Shown here: piece by piece, positions 9,057-16,696 of the stretch
How positions within the stretch are numbered: position 1 is the stretch's first letter
Layout: each line of letters begins with the position of its first letter
NCBI RefSeq assembly: GCF_018129685.1
Contig: NZ_JAFCLG010000020.1
Location: 33,667 to 97,666, forward strand
Direction of reading: 5' to 3'
Source of the DNA: Bradyrhizobium manausense
GTDB lineage: Bacteria > Pseudomonadota > Alphaproteobacteria > Rhizobiales > Xanthobacteraceae
Length of the DNA: 64,000 nucleotides
Notes under the pieces: generated by a model
The model's database searches: none
What the model was told of the DNA's origin: nothing
The model's input: the letters and a program-made list of their open reading frames with translations, nothing else
Made by a program: the position numbers and the translations under genes

Positions 9057-9506
9057 TCAGCCCTCCCCCTCGATTTGCAGTCCCGCCCCGAATTCGTCCG
9101 TCCCGAGGTCGGTGAGCTGGCACTCCAGGCACTCGACATCGAGGCGGATGGCGCCGCCCTGGGCGAACAGAAGCAGCGCGCTGCCGCCGGGCTCCTCGTG
9201 ACGGCCGTCCTGAGGGTGAAATTCGATGCCGACGAGGTCCAGAACGGCCTCGGGCGTGGCGAGATCGATATTGCGCGCCTTGCAGGCCAGCACGCGGTCG
9301 AAGCGGAGCGCGGCGACCAGCCGGCGCGGCTCGGTCTCACCATCCAGCGTCTGCTCCCAGTCCAGACGGCTCATGCCGACCACCAGGCGCTTCTCGCTTT
9401 GCCGCCAGATGATGTCGCAAGGTTGCACCCGGGCATCCTGCACATGGGTCGAGATGACGGCGAGATCGTCGGCATCGAGCGCGATCAGTTTGAGCTGGGG
9501 AGACAT
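9057..9506 (-). CDS. DUF2948 family protein
   Basis: 149 residues from the likely start MSPQLKLIALDADDLAVIS. The frame is open to an ATG at 9542, but the family begins at the internal ATG. Conserved stretches VQPCDIIWRQSEKRLVVGMSRLDWE and GGAIRLDVECLECQLTDLG (abridged here) are typical of DUF2948, found next to hisD in many Alphaproteobacteria. It has no signal or membrane segment. Function unknown. Confidence 0.85.
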   Translation of the reverse strand: MSPQLKLIALDADDLAVISTHVQDARVQPCDIIWRQSEKRLVVGMSRLDWEQTLDGETEPRRLVAALRFDRVLACKARNIDLATPEAVLDLVGIEFHPQDGRHEEPGGSALLLFAQGGAIRLDVECLECQLTDLGTDEFGAGLQIEGEG

Positions 9507-9588
9507 CACCGGTACTTTTTCCTCGGGGCTGATGCGGCTCAACGCGCGGGGCGGGCAAAATTTCCGCGCAAACTAACCAGCCCAAGAG

Positions 9589-9705
9589 CTAGACGCTATT
9601 GATATCCTCCATCTCCAGCACATTCTTCGGATAACCGGCCCGGGCGACATGGATCATGGCGCAGCCGATCTGCCCGGTCGAGGTGACGAGCCTGGGCGAG
9701 GCGTG
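9589..9705 (-). pseudogene. Possible 3' remnant of a lost gene
   Basis: Reading the minus strand into a TAG at 9589, the last 38 or so codons look protein-like: HASPRLVTSTGQIGCAMIHV followed by ARAGYPKNVLEMEDINSV. Beyond 9710 the frame runs directly into a GC hairpin repeat (9726-9749), and no start is present. This looks like the C-terminal scrap of a gene cut off by the repeat. I do not recognise the family. Confidence 0.3.
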
Positions 9706-9725
9706 TTTGCGAAAACAACCCCTCA

Positions 9726-9749
9726 CCCTCTCCCGCAGACGGGAGAGGG
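9726..9749. repeat. GC hairpin repeat, possible terminator of the following hydrolase gene
   Basis: CCCTCTCCCG (9726-9735) and CGGGAGAGGG (9740-9749) form a perfect 10-bp stem with a CAGA loop, 13 bp past the hydrolase stop at 9763. On the minus strand it is followed by GGGGTTGTTTT, so it may act as a terminator. A longer relative of this CCCTCTCCCGC repeat occurs at 49351-49562. Confidence 0.55.
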
Positions 9750-9762
9750 CAAGATCGAACGC

Positions 9763-10587
9763 TCAACTCCTGAAGAACGCCAGCAGGTCCGCGTTGATCG
9801 TCTCGGCTTCCGTGGTCGGCATGCCATGCGGAAAGCCCTTGTAGGTCTTCAGCGTGCCATTCTTGAGCAGCTTGGCCGACAGTGGCGCGGAGTCTGCGTA
9901 GGGCACGATCTGGTCGTCGTCGCCATGCATCACCAGCACCGGCACGCTGATCATCTTCAGATCCTCGGTGAAGTCGGTCTGCGAAAACGCGACGATGCCG
10001 TCATAGTGCGCCTTCGCGCCGCCCATCATGCCCTGGCGCCACCAGTTCTGGATCACGGCTTCCGACGGCTTGGCGCCGGGACGGTTGTAGCCGTAGAAGG
10101 GACCTGCGGCGATGTCGCGGTAGAACGCCGAGCGGCCGGCGGCAAGCGCCGCCTGAAAGCCGTCGAACACGCTCTTCGGCAGACCGCCGGGATTGGCCTC
10201 GGTCTTCACCATCAGCGGGGGCACCGCCGAGAGGATCGCGGCCTTCGCCACACGCGACTCGCCGTGACGCGCGATGTAGTGCACGACCTCTCCGCCGCCG
10301 GTGGAATGGCCGACATGCAGGGCGCTCTTGAGATCGAGATGCGCGGTGAGCGCGGCGAGATCGTCGGCGTAGTGATCCATGTCGTGGCCATCGGCGGCCT
10401 GCGCCGAGCGGCCATGACCGCGGCGGTCATGCGCGATCACGCGATAGCCGCGGGTGACGAAGAACATCATCTGCGCGTCCCAATCGTCCGATGACAGCGG
10501 CCAGCCATGGCTGAACACGATCGGCTGACCCGAGCCCCAATCCTTGTAGAAAATCTCGACGCCGTCTTTGGTGGTGATGGTGGGCAT
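9763..10587 (-). CDS. Alpha/beta hydrolase of the non-heme haloperoxidase type
   Basis: 274 residues starting MPTITTKDGVEIFYKDWGSG. GGAG lies a few bases before this ATG, which makes it preferable to the ATG at 10602. The features are the oxyanion HGWPLSSDDWD, the nucleophile elbow GHSTGGG (Ser about 98), an acid in MHGDDDQIVPY and a catalytic His in KGFPHGMP. This is the cofactor-free chloroperoxidase/perhydrolase subgroup of esterases. There is no signal peptide, so it is cytoplasmic. The natural substrate cannot be deduced. It is flanked by repeats on both sides. Confidence 0.9.
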   Translation of the reverse strand: MPTITTKDGVEIFYKDWGSGQPIVFSHGWPLSSDDWDAQMMFFVTRGYRVIAHDRRGHGRSAQAADGHDMDHYADDLAALTAHLDLKSALHVGHSTGGGEVVHYIARHGESRVAKAAILSAVPPLMVKTEANPGGLPKSVFDGFQAALAAGRSAFYRDIAAGPFYGYNRPGAKPSEAVIQNWWRQGMMGGAKAHYDGIVAFSQTDFTEDLKMISVPVLVMHGDDDQIVPYADSAPLSAKLLKNGTLKTYKGFPHGMPTTEAETINADLLAFFRS

Positions 10588-10610
10588 GTGGGACTCCTTC
10601 ATTGGAAAAT

Positions 10611-10688
10611 GTCATTCCGGGGCGCGCACCAGCGCGAACCGGAATCTCGAGATTCCGGGTTCGATGCTTTGCATCGCCCCGGAATGAC
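10611..10688. repeat. REP-like palindromic repeat
   Basis: GTCATTCCGGGGCG (10611-10624) and CGCCCCGGAATGAC (10675-10688) are a perfect 14-bp inverted repeat enclosing smaller palindromes (CGGAATCTCGAGATTCCG). Elements of this kind are dispersed between genes in Bradyrhizobium and related genomes. It separates two same-strand genes. Confidence 0.75.
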
Positions 10689-10697
10689 GAGATCAAA

Positions 10698-11207
10698 TCA
10701 CGCGAACGCCATCGGCTTGAAGCGGCGCCAGGCGCCGATGGTCACCAGCACGAAGAACACCAGCACGATGCCTTGCACCGCGGCGAACACCGGGCCGGAG
10801 GGCGGCGCCGGCGGCACGGCCGGTGCGAGCGCGGCGAGCGCCGGGATCTTCAGGAACGACTGGATGATCAGCACGAAGACGTTGAGGTAGAGCGAGATCA
10901 TCGCGGTCACGATGTAGGCAGGCCGCCACGGGCCTGCGAGCTTCATGCCGTAGAGCGCGAAGCAGGCGATTGCCAGCAGCACCAGCGAGATGCCGGCGAT
11001 GATGTAGGACGGCAGCAGCTCCTTGAACGGAAACAGGAAGCCCGTCGCATTGGTCAGGATGGTGAAGACCAGGAAGATCGCGGTGAGGCCCGGCATCGGC
11101 TTCGAGCCGAGCAGGGCGAACATCACGACGAGGCCGGCGGCGATGGCGATCAGGCTGATGATGACATGGACCAGTGTGAAGACTTGCAGACTCATCCCGA
11201 GCACCAT
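10698..11207 (-). CDS. Small four-helix integral membrane protein
   Basis: 169 residues with four clear hydrophobic segments: HVIISLIAIAAGLVVMFALL, LTAIFLVFTILTNATGFL, YIIAGISLVLLAIACFALYG and, after PWRPAYIVTAMISLYLNVFVL, a final IVLVFFVLVTIGAW. A Pro/Ala-rich loop (PAVPPAPPSGP) precedes the last helix. AGGAGAG lies 7 bp before the ATG at 11207. Family unknown. It may be transcribed with the hydrolase gene downstream, although the REP-like repeat lies between them. Confidence 0.75.
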   Translation of the reverse strand: MVLGMSLQVFTLVHVIISLIAIAAGLVVMFALLGSKPMPGLTAIFLVFTILTNATGFLFPFKELLPSYIIAGISLVLLAIACFALYGMKLAGPWRPAYIVTAMISLYLNVFVLIIQSFLKIPALAALAPAVPPAPPSGPVFAAVQGIVLVFFVLVTIGAWRRFKPMAFA

Positions 11208-11398
11208 GACATCTCTCCTACTCTCGGCATTGAGAACAGGAGATTGATATTACGGTCCTCATCGGATTGCCACACGCGGCACGATCACACATCCGCGTCC
11301 AGCCATGCATCATCGTGCGAATCGACAAATGCATGACTGAAATTTTTGCAGCGCTGTCACAAGCGATGGCAGCGTTCGACGGAAGTCGCGTCGGAGAT

Positions 11399-11707
11399 TC
11401 ACACTTCCTTGGTATCGAACATCTGCATCTCGACGCCGCCCGAGGCGAATTTCGGCACATCGGCGGCGGCCGCCTTGCCCTCGGGTGAGCCGAACGCCTT
11501 CTGGATGTCGGCGAGGCTGTCGAAGCTGAGCGTCGCAATCAGATGGAATTGCGACGGACCGGCGGGCGTGCCGATCTGCCCCTTGCTCACGGTGTACTTC
11601 TTCAGACCCGGAAGTTTCTTTGCGAGCGGAATGTGCGTCTCGACATAATATTTGTCGAAGGCGGCGGCGTCTTTGGGCGTCTTGTAGAGCACGACGAGTT
11701 CGGCCAT
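11399..11707 (-). CDS. EthD family protein
   Basis: 102 residues with the EthD ferredoxin-like dimeric alpha/beta barrel pattern: LVVLYKTPKDAAAFDKYYVE, then THIPLAKKLPGLKKYTVSKG. EthD proteins accompany various oxidative pathways and the fold is shared with monooxygenases. The specific reaction is not predictable. The start is fixed by GGAGG 6 bp before the ATG at 11707. Upstream 122 bp separate it from the flavoprotein gene. Confidence 0.87.
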   Translation of the reverse strand: MAELVVLYKTPKDAAAFDKYYVETHIPLAKKLPGLKKYTVSKGQIGTPAGPSQFHLIATLSFDSLADIQKAFGSPEGKAAAADVPKFASGGVEMQMFDTKEV

Positions 11708-11829
11708 GTAGTCCTCCCTTGCAATCTTTGTTCTTCCACGCGCGATTGATCGCGGCGCGGCAATAGTCCGTGGGACACGGCAAGATGGCAAGTCACAATC
11801 GACTTGCCATTTGCTCGTTCTATCCGCGA

Positions 11830-13497
11830 TTAAAGCGCCGGTTTTGCGGCGTCGCCGAGATAGCCGTGGAGTGAGGCGACAACCTGTGCGCCCTCGCCGA
11901 TGGCGCCGCCGACGCGTTTGACCGAGCCGGAGCGGACGTCGCCGACGGCATAGACACCGGGAACCGACGTTTCCAACGGCGCCACCAGCCGGCCCTGGTT
12001 CTGTTCGGACTGCGCGCCCGTGACGACGAAGCCGCCACGGTCCAGCGTCACGCCGCAGCCGTCGAGCCAGCTGGTGGCGGGATCGGCGCCGACGAACAAA
12101 AAGAGATTCTTGATGTCCGCGGAATCCTCGTCGTCGGACAGCCGGCTCTTCCAGCGGATCCGCCGCAGCAGCGAGGCCTCGTCGCCTTCGAGCGCCGATA
12201 TCTCGGTGTTGAACAGCAGCTCGATGTTCGGCGTCGCCTCGATACGCTCGATGAGATAGCGCGACATGCTGGCGCCAAGACCGCCGCCGCGGATGATCAT
12301 CAGCACTTTTTTCGCATGGCCCGACAAGAACACCGCCGCCTGCCCGGCCGAATTGCCGGCGCCGACCAGCGCCACCTCCTCGCCCGCACACAGTCTTGCC
12401 TCGACCGGCGAGGCCCAGTACCAGACCCCGCGGCCCTCGAACTTGTCGAGGTTGGCGATGTCGGGCCGGCGATAGCGCGCGCCGCTCGCCACCACCACCG
12501 AACGCGCGCGCAAGGGATCATGGCCGTCGAGCGTGACCGCAAACGCGCCGTCCTTGCGCGAGCAATCGAGCGACTTCGCCGTGACGGGGATCATGATGTC
12601 GGCGCCGAACTTTTGCGCCTGGTTGAACGCGCGTGCCGTGAGCGCCTGGCCGGAAATGCCGGTCGGAAAACCCAGATAGTTTTCGATGCGCGCGCTGGCG
12701 CCGGCCTGGCCGCCGAAGGCGCGGGTGTCGAGAACCGCGACTGAAAGGCCCTCGGAGGCCGCATACACGGCGGTGGCGAGCCCGGCCGGCCCGCAGCCGA
12801 CAATCGCAACGTCGTAGATGCGGTCGTTGCGCGGGCCGCCGATCATGCCGATCGCGCGCGCAAGCGCGGTTTCATCAGGGTTGCGCAGCACCGCGCCATC
12901 CGGCGTGACGACCAGCGGCCAGTCCTCGGGTCTGGGCGAATAGCGCGCGATCACCTCCGCGGCATCGCGATCCCTGTCGGGATCGAGCAGGTGATGCGGC
13001 TGGCCGTTGCGGGTGAGAAAGCCCTGCAACCGCACCACGCCCGCCGAATGCGAGGGACCGATCAGCACGATGCCGCCGACGCCGGCCTGCAGCAGATTGA
13101 CCCGGCGCAGGATCAGCGCGCGCATGATGCGCTCGCCGAGCTCGGCCTCGGCGACCAGCAATGCGCGCAACCGCTCCGGCGGCAGCAGCAGCGTCTCGAC
13201 ATCGCCTTCGGCGCGGCCATCGACCAGCGCCGGACGGCCCGACAGCTGGCTGAGCTCGGCCAGAAATTGCCCCGGCCCCTGGTCGATCAGAGGCGTGACA
13301 TTGCCGAGGCCGTCACGCTGGGTCATCGAGACATGACCCTTCAGCACGACGAACATGCCCGGCCCCGGCTTGCCGGTTTCGAACAGCACCTCGCCATGCC
13401 TGTAGGTGCGAAGCTCGCCGAACTGCCTGAGGCGCTCGATCTCGGCCGGCGTCAACGTCGGAAACGTCTGCTCGGGGCGGGCGAAACGCGACATCAT
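11830..13497 (-). CDS. Cyclic-nucleotide-domain plus thioredoxin-reductase-like flavoprotein
   Basis: About 555 residues from the chosen start MMSRFARPEQTF, which has AGGA just upstream (an ATG at 13536 is an alternative). Domain order: an N-terminal CRP-type cNMP-binding domain (FETGKPGPGMFVVLKGHVS), a degenerate thioredoxin-like linker, then a thioredoxin-reductase-type FAD/NAD(P)H module. That module has VGCGPAGLATAVYAA, GGQAGASARIENYLGFP, VALVGAGNSAGQAAVFL and GVYAVGDVRSGSVKRVGG. The redox CXXC of thioredoxin reductases is missing: the expected place reads WASPVEARLC. It therefore probably passes electrons to another partner, perhaps gated by a cyclic nucleotide. Confidence 0.88.
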   Translation of the reverse strand: MMSRFARPEQTFPTLTPAEIERLRQFGELRTYRHGEVLFETGKPGPGMFVVLKGHVSMTQRDGLGNVTPLIDQGPGQFLAELSQLSGRPALVDGRAEGDVETLLLPPERLRALLVAEAELGERIMRALILRRVNLLQAGVGGIVLIGPSHSAGVVRLQGFLTRNGQPHHLLDPDRDRDAAEVIARYSPRPEDWPLVVTPDGAVLRNPDETALARAIGMIGGPRNDRIYDVAIVGCGPAGLATAVYAASEGLSVAVLDTRAFGGQAGASARIENYLGFPTGISGQALTARAFNQAQKFGADIMIPVTAKSLDCSRKDGAFAVTLDGHDPLRARSVVVASGARYRRPDIANLDKFEGRGVWYWASPVEARLCAGEEVALVGAGNSAGQAAVFLSGHAKKVLMIIRGGGLGASMSRYLIERIEATPNIELLFNTEISALEGDEASLLRRIRWKSRLSDDEDSADIKNLFLFVGADPATSWLDGCGVTLDRGGFVVTGAQSEQNQGRLVAPLETSVPGVYAVGDVRSGSVKRVGGAIGEGAQVVASLHGYLGDAAKPAL

Positions 13498-13561
13498 CGC
13501 ATTCCTGTCGGTCTGATCCTGCTCGTTCTGCCCCATGGCCACGTCCACGCACTCCAAATTT

Positions 13562-13750
13562 CTAAGTTCCGGCCTTGCCGGCGGCTCCCTCATTTGGGGA
13601 GCCATCTTCGTTTTGCGAGGGATCGCCGCGCGCGGCGCGTTCGCGCGCCTGCGCCTTGCGTCGCTTGAGATTCTCGCGCAGCGCCGATTTTAGCCGGTCG
13701 TCCCGCGATCCCTTCGCATGTCCAGTGGTTTTGTCGTTCTCGTCAGCCAT
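13562..13750 (-). CDS. Small charged conserved protein
   Basis: 62 residues, MADENDKTTGHAKGSRDDRL followed by a Lys/Arg-rich helix (LRENLKRRKAQARERAARG) and a polar tail. It has no membrane segment, signal or cysteine. Similar short basic proteins are, from memory, annotated as hypothetical in Bradyrhizobium and Rhodopseudomonas. Codon use matches the neighbours. Function unknown. It lies 64 bp upstream of the flavoprotein start. Confidence 0.55.
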   Translation of the reverse strand: MADENDKTTGHAKGSRDDRLKSALRENLKRRKAQARERAARGDPSQNEDGSPNEGAAGKAGT

Positions 13751-13985
13751 CGCGCGTCCATCCCGCAGATGGCGGTAACATGCTCAGAGAATGCGGCAGC
13801 TCAAGAGGCCTGATGGCCTCGATCGTGCGAAATCCAAAATGGGTCGAAGCCGCCCCTGCAGCCAACTGGCCAGTTGGCCGGGGAATCGGAACCAAATTCG
13901 ACGGAGAGTCGGTCGTTTCGGGCGAAAACGGCCGTAATATCCCCGATATCGCTCCGATTTTCTCGTTTTGGCTGTCCTTGCAAGC

Positions 13986-14015
13986 TTGCACAGCGGGGAG
14001 GCCTGTGGCAGATAT
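13986..14015 (+). promoter_or_regulatory. Possible promoter of tRNA-Thr
   Basis: TTGCAC and AGATAT are separated by 18 bp, ending 49 bp before the tRNA. The match to the sigma-70 consensus is modest. The 314 bp from 13751 to 14064 hold no convincing gene. Confidence 0.3.
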
Positions 14016-14064
14016 CGGCCCGCTTGGTAGGCCCCTGTGGCGGCCGATTCTCGATCCCAGCATT

Positions 14065-14139
14065 GCTGCCGTAGCTCAGTGGTAGAGCACTCCATTGGTA
14101 ATGGAGAGGTCGACAGTTCAATCCTGTCTGGCAGCACCA
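14065..14139 (+). tRNA. tRNA-Thr (GGT)
   Basis: Complete cloverleaf. The acceptor strands are GCTGCCG and TGGCAGC, the D arm holds AGCTCAGTGGTAGAGC, the anticodon stem-loop is CTCCA-TTGGTAA-TGGAG with anticodon GGT, and the T arm holds AGTTCAATCCT. Discriminator A and encoded CCA end. Confidence 0.97.
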
Positions 14140-15050
14140 TTCACTTTCAGACATTGAGCGCGGACCGGCATTCTCGCGGCACTGGACGCCCGAGCTTTGC
14201 TCGTTCCGCCTCCTTCCTCTTTCGAAGAGGGCGCAGGGAAGACCGGGTGCCGACGGGCACCCGCGGTCCGCTGCGCGAATGTAGCGCAGTGAAAGACCGC
14301 ACAGCAGCATACAGGTGACGCCGAACACTCGGCCTTCCCTGCGCGATGGTTGGACGGCTATGCCGTGCTCTCCCCGGCGACGCGTTCTTTTTGTCACCGT
14401 CGCTTCACGATCCGTTGACGCACCGCGCCCGGTTGGGAGGATGCATCGTCGCGGAAGCTTGGCTGTAGCGACGACAGCCAGGACCACACGGTTTTGCCGT
14501 TACGCGCGAGCGCCGTTCGTACGCCACGGCTTGCGATGAGCTCACGGGATCCGGCTCAATCCTCCCCCCGCCCTGCCCTCGCATCCGCGCCGGCGCTTGC
14601 TGCGTCCATCGCAACCCCGGCCCACGTTCGTGACGACGTAAGATCGCTCCCCTCCTCGGGCCGGGATGGCGGGGGAATACCGCAATTCCGAATTTCGGTA
14701 AAGTGGAATATTTTTGTGAGGGGGGTTGACGGGGTTCGGCGGGAGGCGGGTGCTTTGCCCGACGGGTCAGATTGGCGTGTGCGGCAAACACATGCCCGCG
14801 GACGCATCCAAGGCGTGATGCCGACGTTTCCTGTTGGGCCGCGCAGGTAAGGTTAATTCTTCCTTTCGATTGTCGGTAAAATTTTATCTATTATCGTCCT
14901 GGTCATTCAAGACGAACCAGGGGCTTTCGATAGTGTTTGCGTTTTGCCTGATCGCGACCGGGACTGCGTTGCTTCTCTCCGGCCTGATCGCTTTCGGCCT
15001 TCATCAAAACTCGCTGCGTTCAATCGCCCTGCTTTAGCCAACCGAGGCAA
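14140..15050. other. Gene-free stretch of about 0.9 kb after tRNA-Thr
   Basis: No open frame here looks like a protein: all candidates are Pro/Arg/Ser-rich and lack ribosome sites. The section from about 14230 to 14590 resembles, from memory, a long intergenic repeat found many times in Bradyrhizobium genomes, often next to tRNA genes. The stretch from 14830 to 15000 is locally A+T-richer (AAATTTTATCTATTATCG). No integrase or attachment-site duplication of the tRNA 3' end was found. Confidence 0.4.
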
Positions 15051-15590
15051 TTACCGAACGGGCGGCAATCTGCGCTCGGCGATCACCCGCACCGGCGGGA
15101 ACGACACGCAGTCGACCACGTCGAACAACACCGAGATGTTTCGGTCGAACGACCGTGCAAATGCGATTGCCTCATCGCGCTTCGCGTCGGCGATACGCAT
15201 GCCGAGGGTGCAATGAGGCGTCCAGGCGCCGGGGCGGTAGTGAGGTCGACAGTGAGCAGGATCAATGCTTTCGCTGATCGCTGCGTGCCAACGCGCGAGC
15301 GCAGGGTCACTGACGGGCTCGGCCCACAGGACAAGCGGAGGGCCGGCGAACCAGCCGATGCGCTTGAACGCGACGCGCAGCTGCGCCTCGCCGTTCACCG
15401 CGCGCAGCATCGCCTCCCATGCGGTGCTTTCGTCGATCTCGGGCGCATCGTAGATCGCGAATGTCAAATGCGGCCGGTAGCCGAGAGAGCGCATCGAGGG
15501 CTCATTCTCGAAAGCCGCAACCTGGTCCCACAGTCGTTCGATCTCGCTCGCGGAGGAACCATCGGCTCGAATATTGATCGCGATCGCCAT
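15051..15590 (-). CDS. 2'-5' RNA ligase-like 2H phosphoesterase
   Basis: 179 residues with two HxTx motifs, HLTF near residue 41 and HCTL near residue 127, which form the active site of the 2H phosphoesterase superfamily (LigT/ThpR-like, cyclic phosphodiesterases). Beta strands around LRVAFKRIGWFAGPPLVLWA fit the LigT fold. It probably hydrolyses or forms 2',5' or cyclic phosphate bonds in RNA or a small nucleotide. The ATG at 15590 is the only sensible start. It appears to be a single-gene unit. Confidence 0.85.
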   Translation of the reverse strand: MAIAINIRADGSSASEIERLWDQVAAFENEPSMRSLGYRPHLTFAIYDAPEIDESTAWEAMLRAVNGEAQLRVAFKRIGWFAGPPLVLWAEPVSDPALARWHAAISESIDPAHCRPHYRPGAWTPHCTLGMRIADAKRDEAIAFARSFDRNISVLFDVVDCVSFPPVRVIAERRLPPVR

Positions 15591-15745
15591 TGCTGAACAT
15601 GTTGGAGACCAGGGCCCTCCATCTTTAGACTGATGGCTCGGATCTGCAACGGGCCGAATTCGGCGGCGGTGTGAAGCAAGCGCGTCGAGGGATTGATCAA
15701 TAACGCATGACGGATTTCGCGGTGCTCGACCCGTCCTGACGCCCG

Positions 15746-16102
15746 TCAGTCGCCGACGCGTCTGGCGAGCAAAGCCTCGGAGCCCAAAACCTGGTCGTTG
15801 CCCGTTTCGAGCAAGCCGACGGCCTTTTCGCGCGCTGTTTCGATCATCCTCTTGATCTCGCCTGAATACAGGGCGAGCTGATCGAACGCCGGATCGTCCC
15901 TGAAGTCCGACAAGACAATCCTGACGCAGCTGTTCGCCGTGTTGAAAATCCGGAGCATCCGCATCATATCGGCGCGCGCTGCATGTTCATGCGGCAGCCG
16001 CAGCGAGACGGCTTCCACGGTCTGCAAGATTTCGTTCAGCCGGTTGACCGCCATTGAGGCAGTTGCGCTCGCATGCGCCGGGAATGCCGCGACATTCGTC
16101 AT
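15746..16102 (-). CDS. Small helical protein of unknown function
   Basis: 118 residues, predicted mostly alpha-helical (SMAVNRLNEILQTVEAVSLR, YSGEIKRMIETAREKAVGLL), acidic to neutral, without signal or membrane segment. It has one cysteine in the core (NSCVRIVL). Codon use is typical of the genome and no better frame exists. It lies close to a second small protein and the PilZ chemoreceptor, but a functional link is not shown. Confidence 0.55.
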   Translation of the reverse strand: MTNVAAFPAHASATASMAVNRLNEILQTVEAVSLRLPHEHAARADMMRMLRIFNTANSCVRIVLSDFRDDPAFDQLALYSGEIKRMIETAREKAVGLLETGNDQVLGSEALLARRVGD

Positions 16103-16176
16103 TAACGCCTACTCACGCCACCTTTTTATCTCTCGTTTAATATGTCGCAAATCATCTTATGCGGCAACAAACATCC

Positions 16177-16452
16177 CTATCGAAATTCAGTAAGAAGCGG
16201 GCTATCCGCCGGACCAAGTCGAGCCGCCTGCTTCCGCGCCTGCGCGATGAGATGCGAGACCGTCGCCGATTGCGCACGAAGCGCGCGGTTCCCTTCCCCC
16301 TCGCCGCATCGTTCGACGAGGACCGATATCTGCGCCAATCGCATTTCGTGGACCGGCAACAGATCCGAGATCGTCGTCACGACAGGGTCAGGACGACGAA
16401 GTTGCGACGCGAGATTCGGCATCGGGACAACATTGGACAATTCGCTTCTCAT
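16177..16452 (-). CDS. Small protein of unknown function
   Basis: About 91 residues from MRSELSNVVPMPNLASQLRR. The frame extends further upstream, but the first 50 codons there are not protein-like. The C-terminal half is helical (HEMRLAQISVLVERCGEGEG and TVSHLIAQARKQAARLG). Size, composition and position resemble the gene at 15746, and the two could form a short operon, this one first. No ribosome site is strong. Confidence 0.4.
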   Translation of the reverse strand: MRSELSNVVPMPNLASQLRRPDPVVTTISDLLPVHEMRLAQISVLVERCGEGEGNRALRAQSATVSHLIAQARKQAARLGPADSPLLTEFR

Positions 16453-16696
16453 CCCGCTTGATTCGCCATTACGTTTACCCGCGTGCGATTCACGCGCCGA
16501 TAATTTTCCTATCGATATCCGGCGAGCTGCGCGTCGTTTTCGGCAACATACTTCATGTTCGGCTCCACGCTCTCCGAATTTCGATAGGCCGTTTAAGCAC
16601 ATCGATACCTCGGCCCGTTAGGTTGATGAGGGCGCGTATGAAGCTCATTGCCGGGCCGTAAGACGCAACCATCCGCAACCTACGGGGATCTGTCGC

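Noticed and set aside
11399..12391. One 330-codon protein covering the EthD gene and part of the flavoprotein
   Set aside because: Only the last 102 codons are EthD-like and have a GGAGG site. The rest is a shadow of the flavoprotein.
13780..14085. 101-codon plus-strand frame before tRNA-Thr
   Set aside because: It runs into the tRNA, lacks a ribosome site and has no protein-like features.
14065..14139. tRNA-Thr as an integration site of a genomic island
   Set aside because: No integrase gene and no repeated copy of the tRNA 3' end were found nearby.
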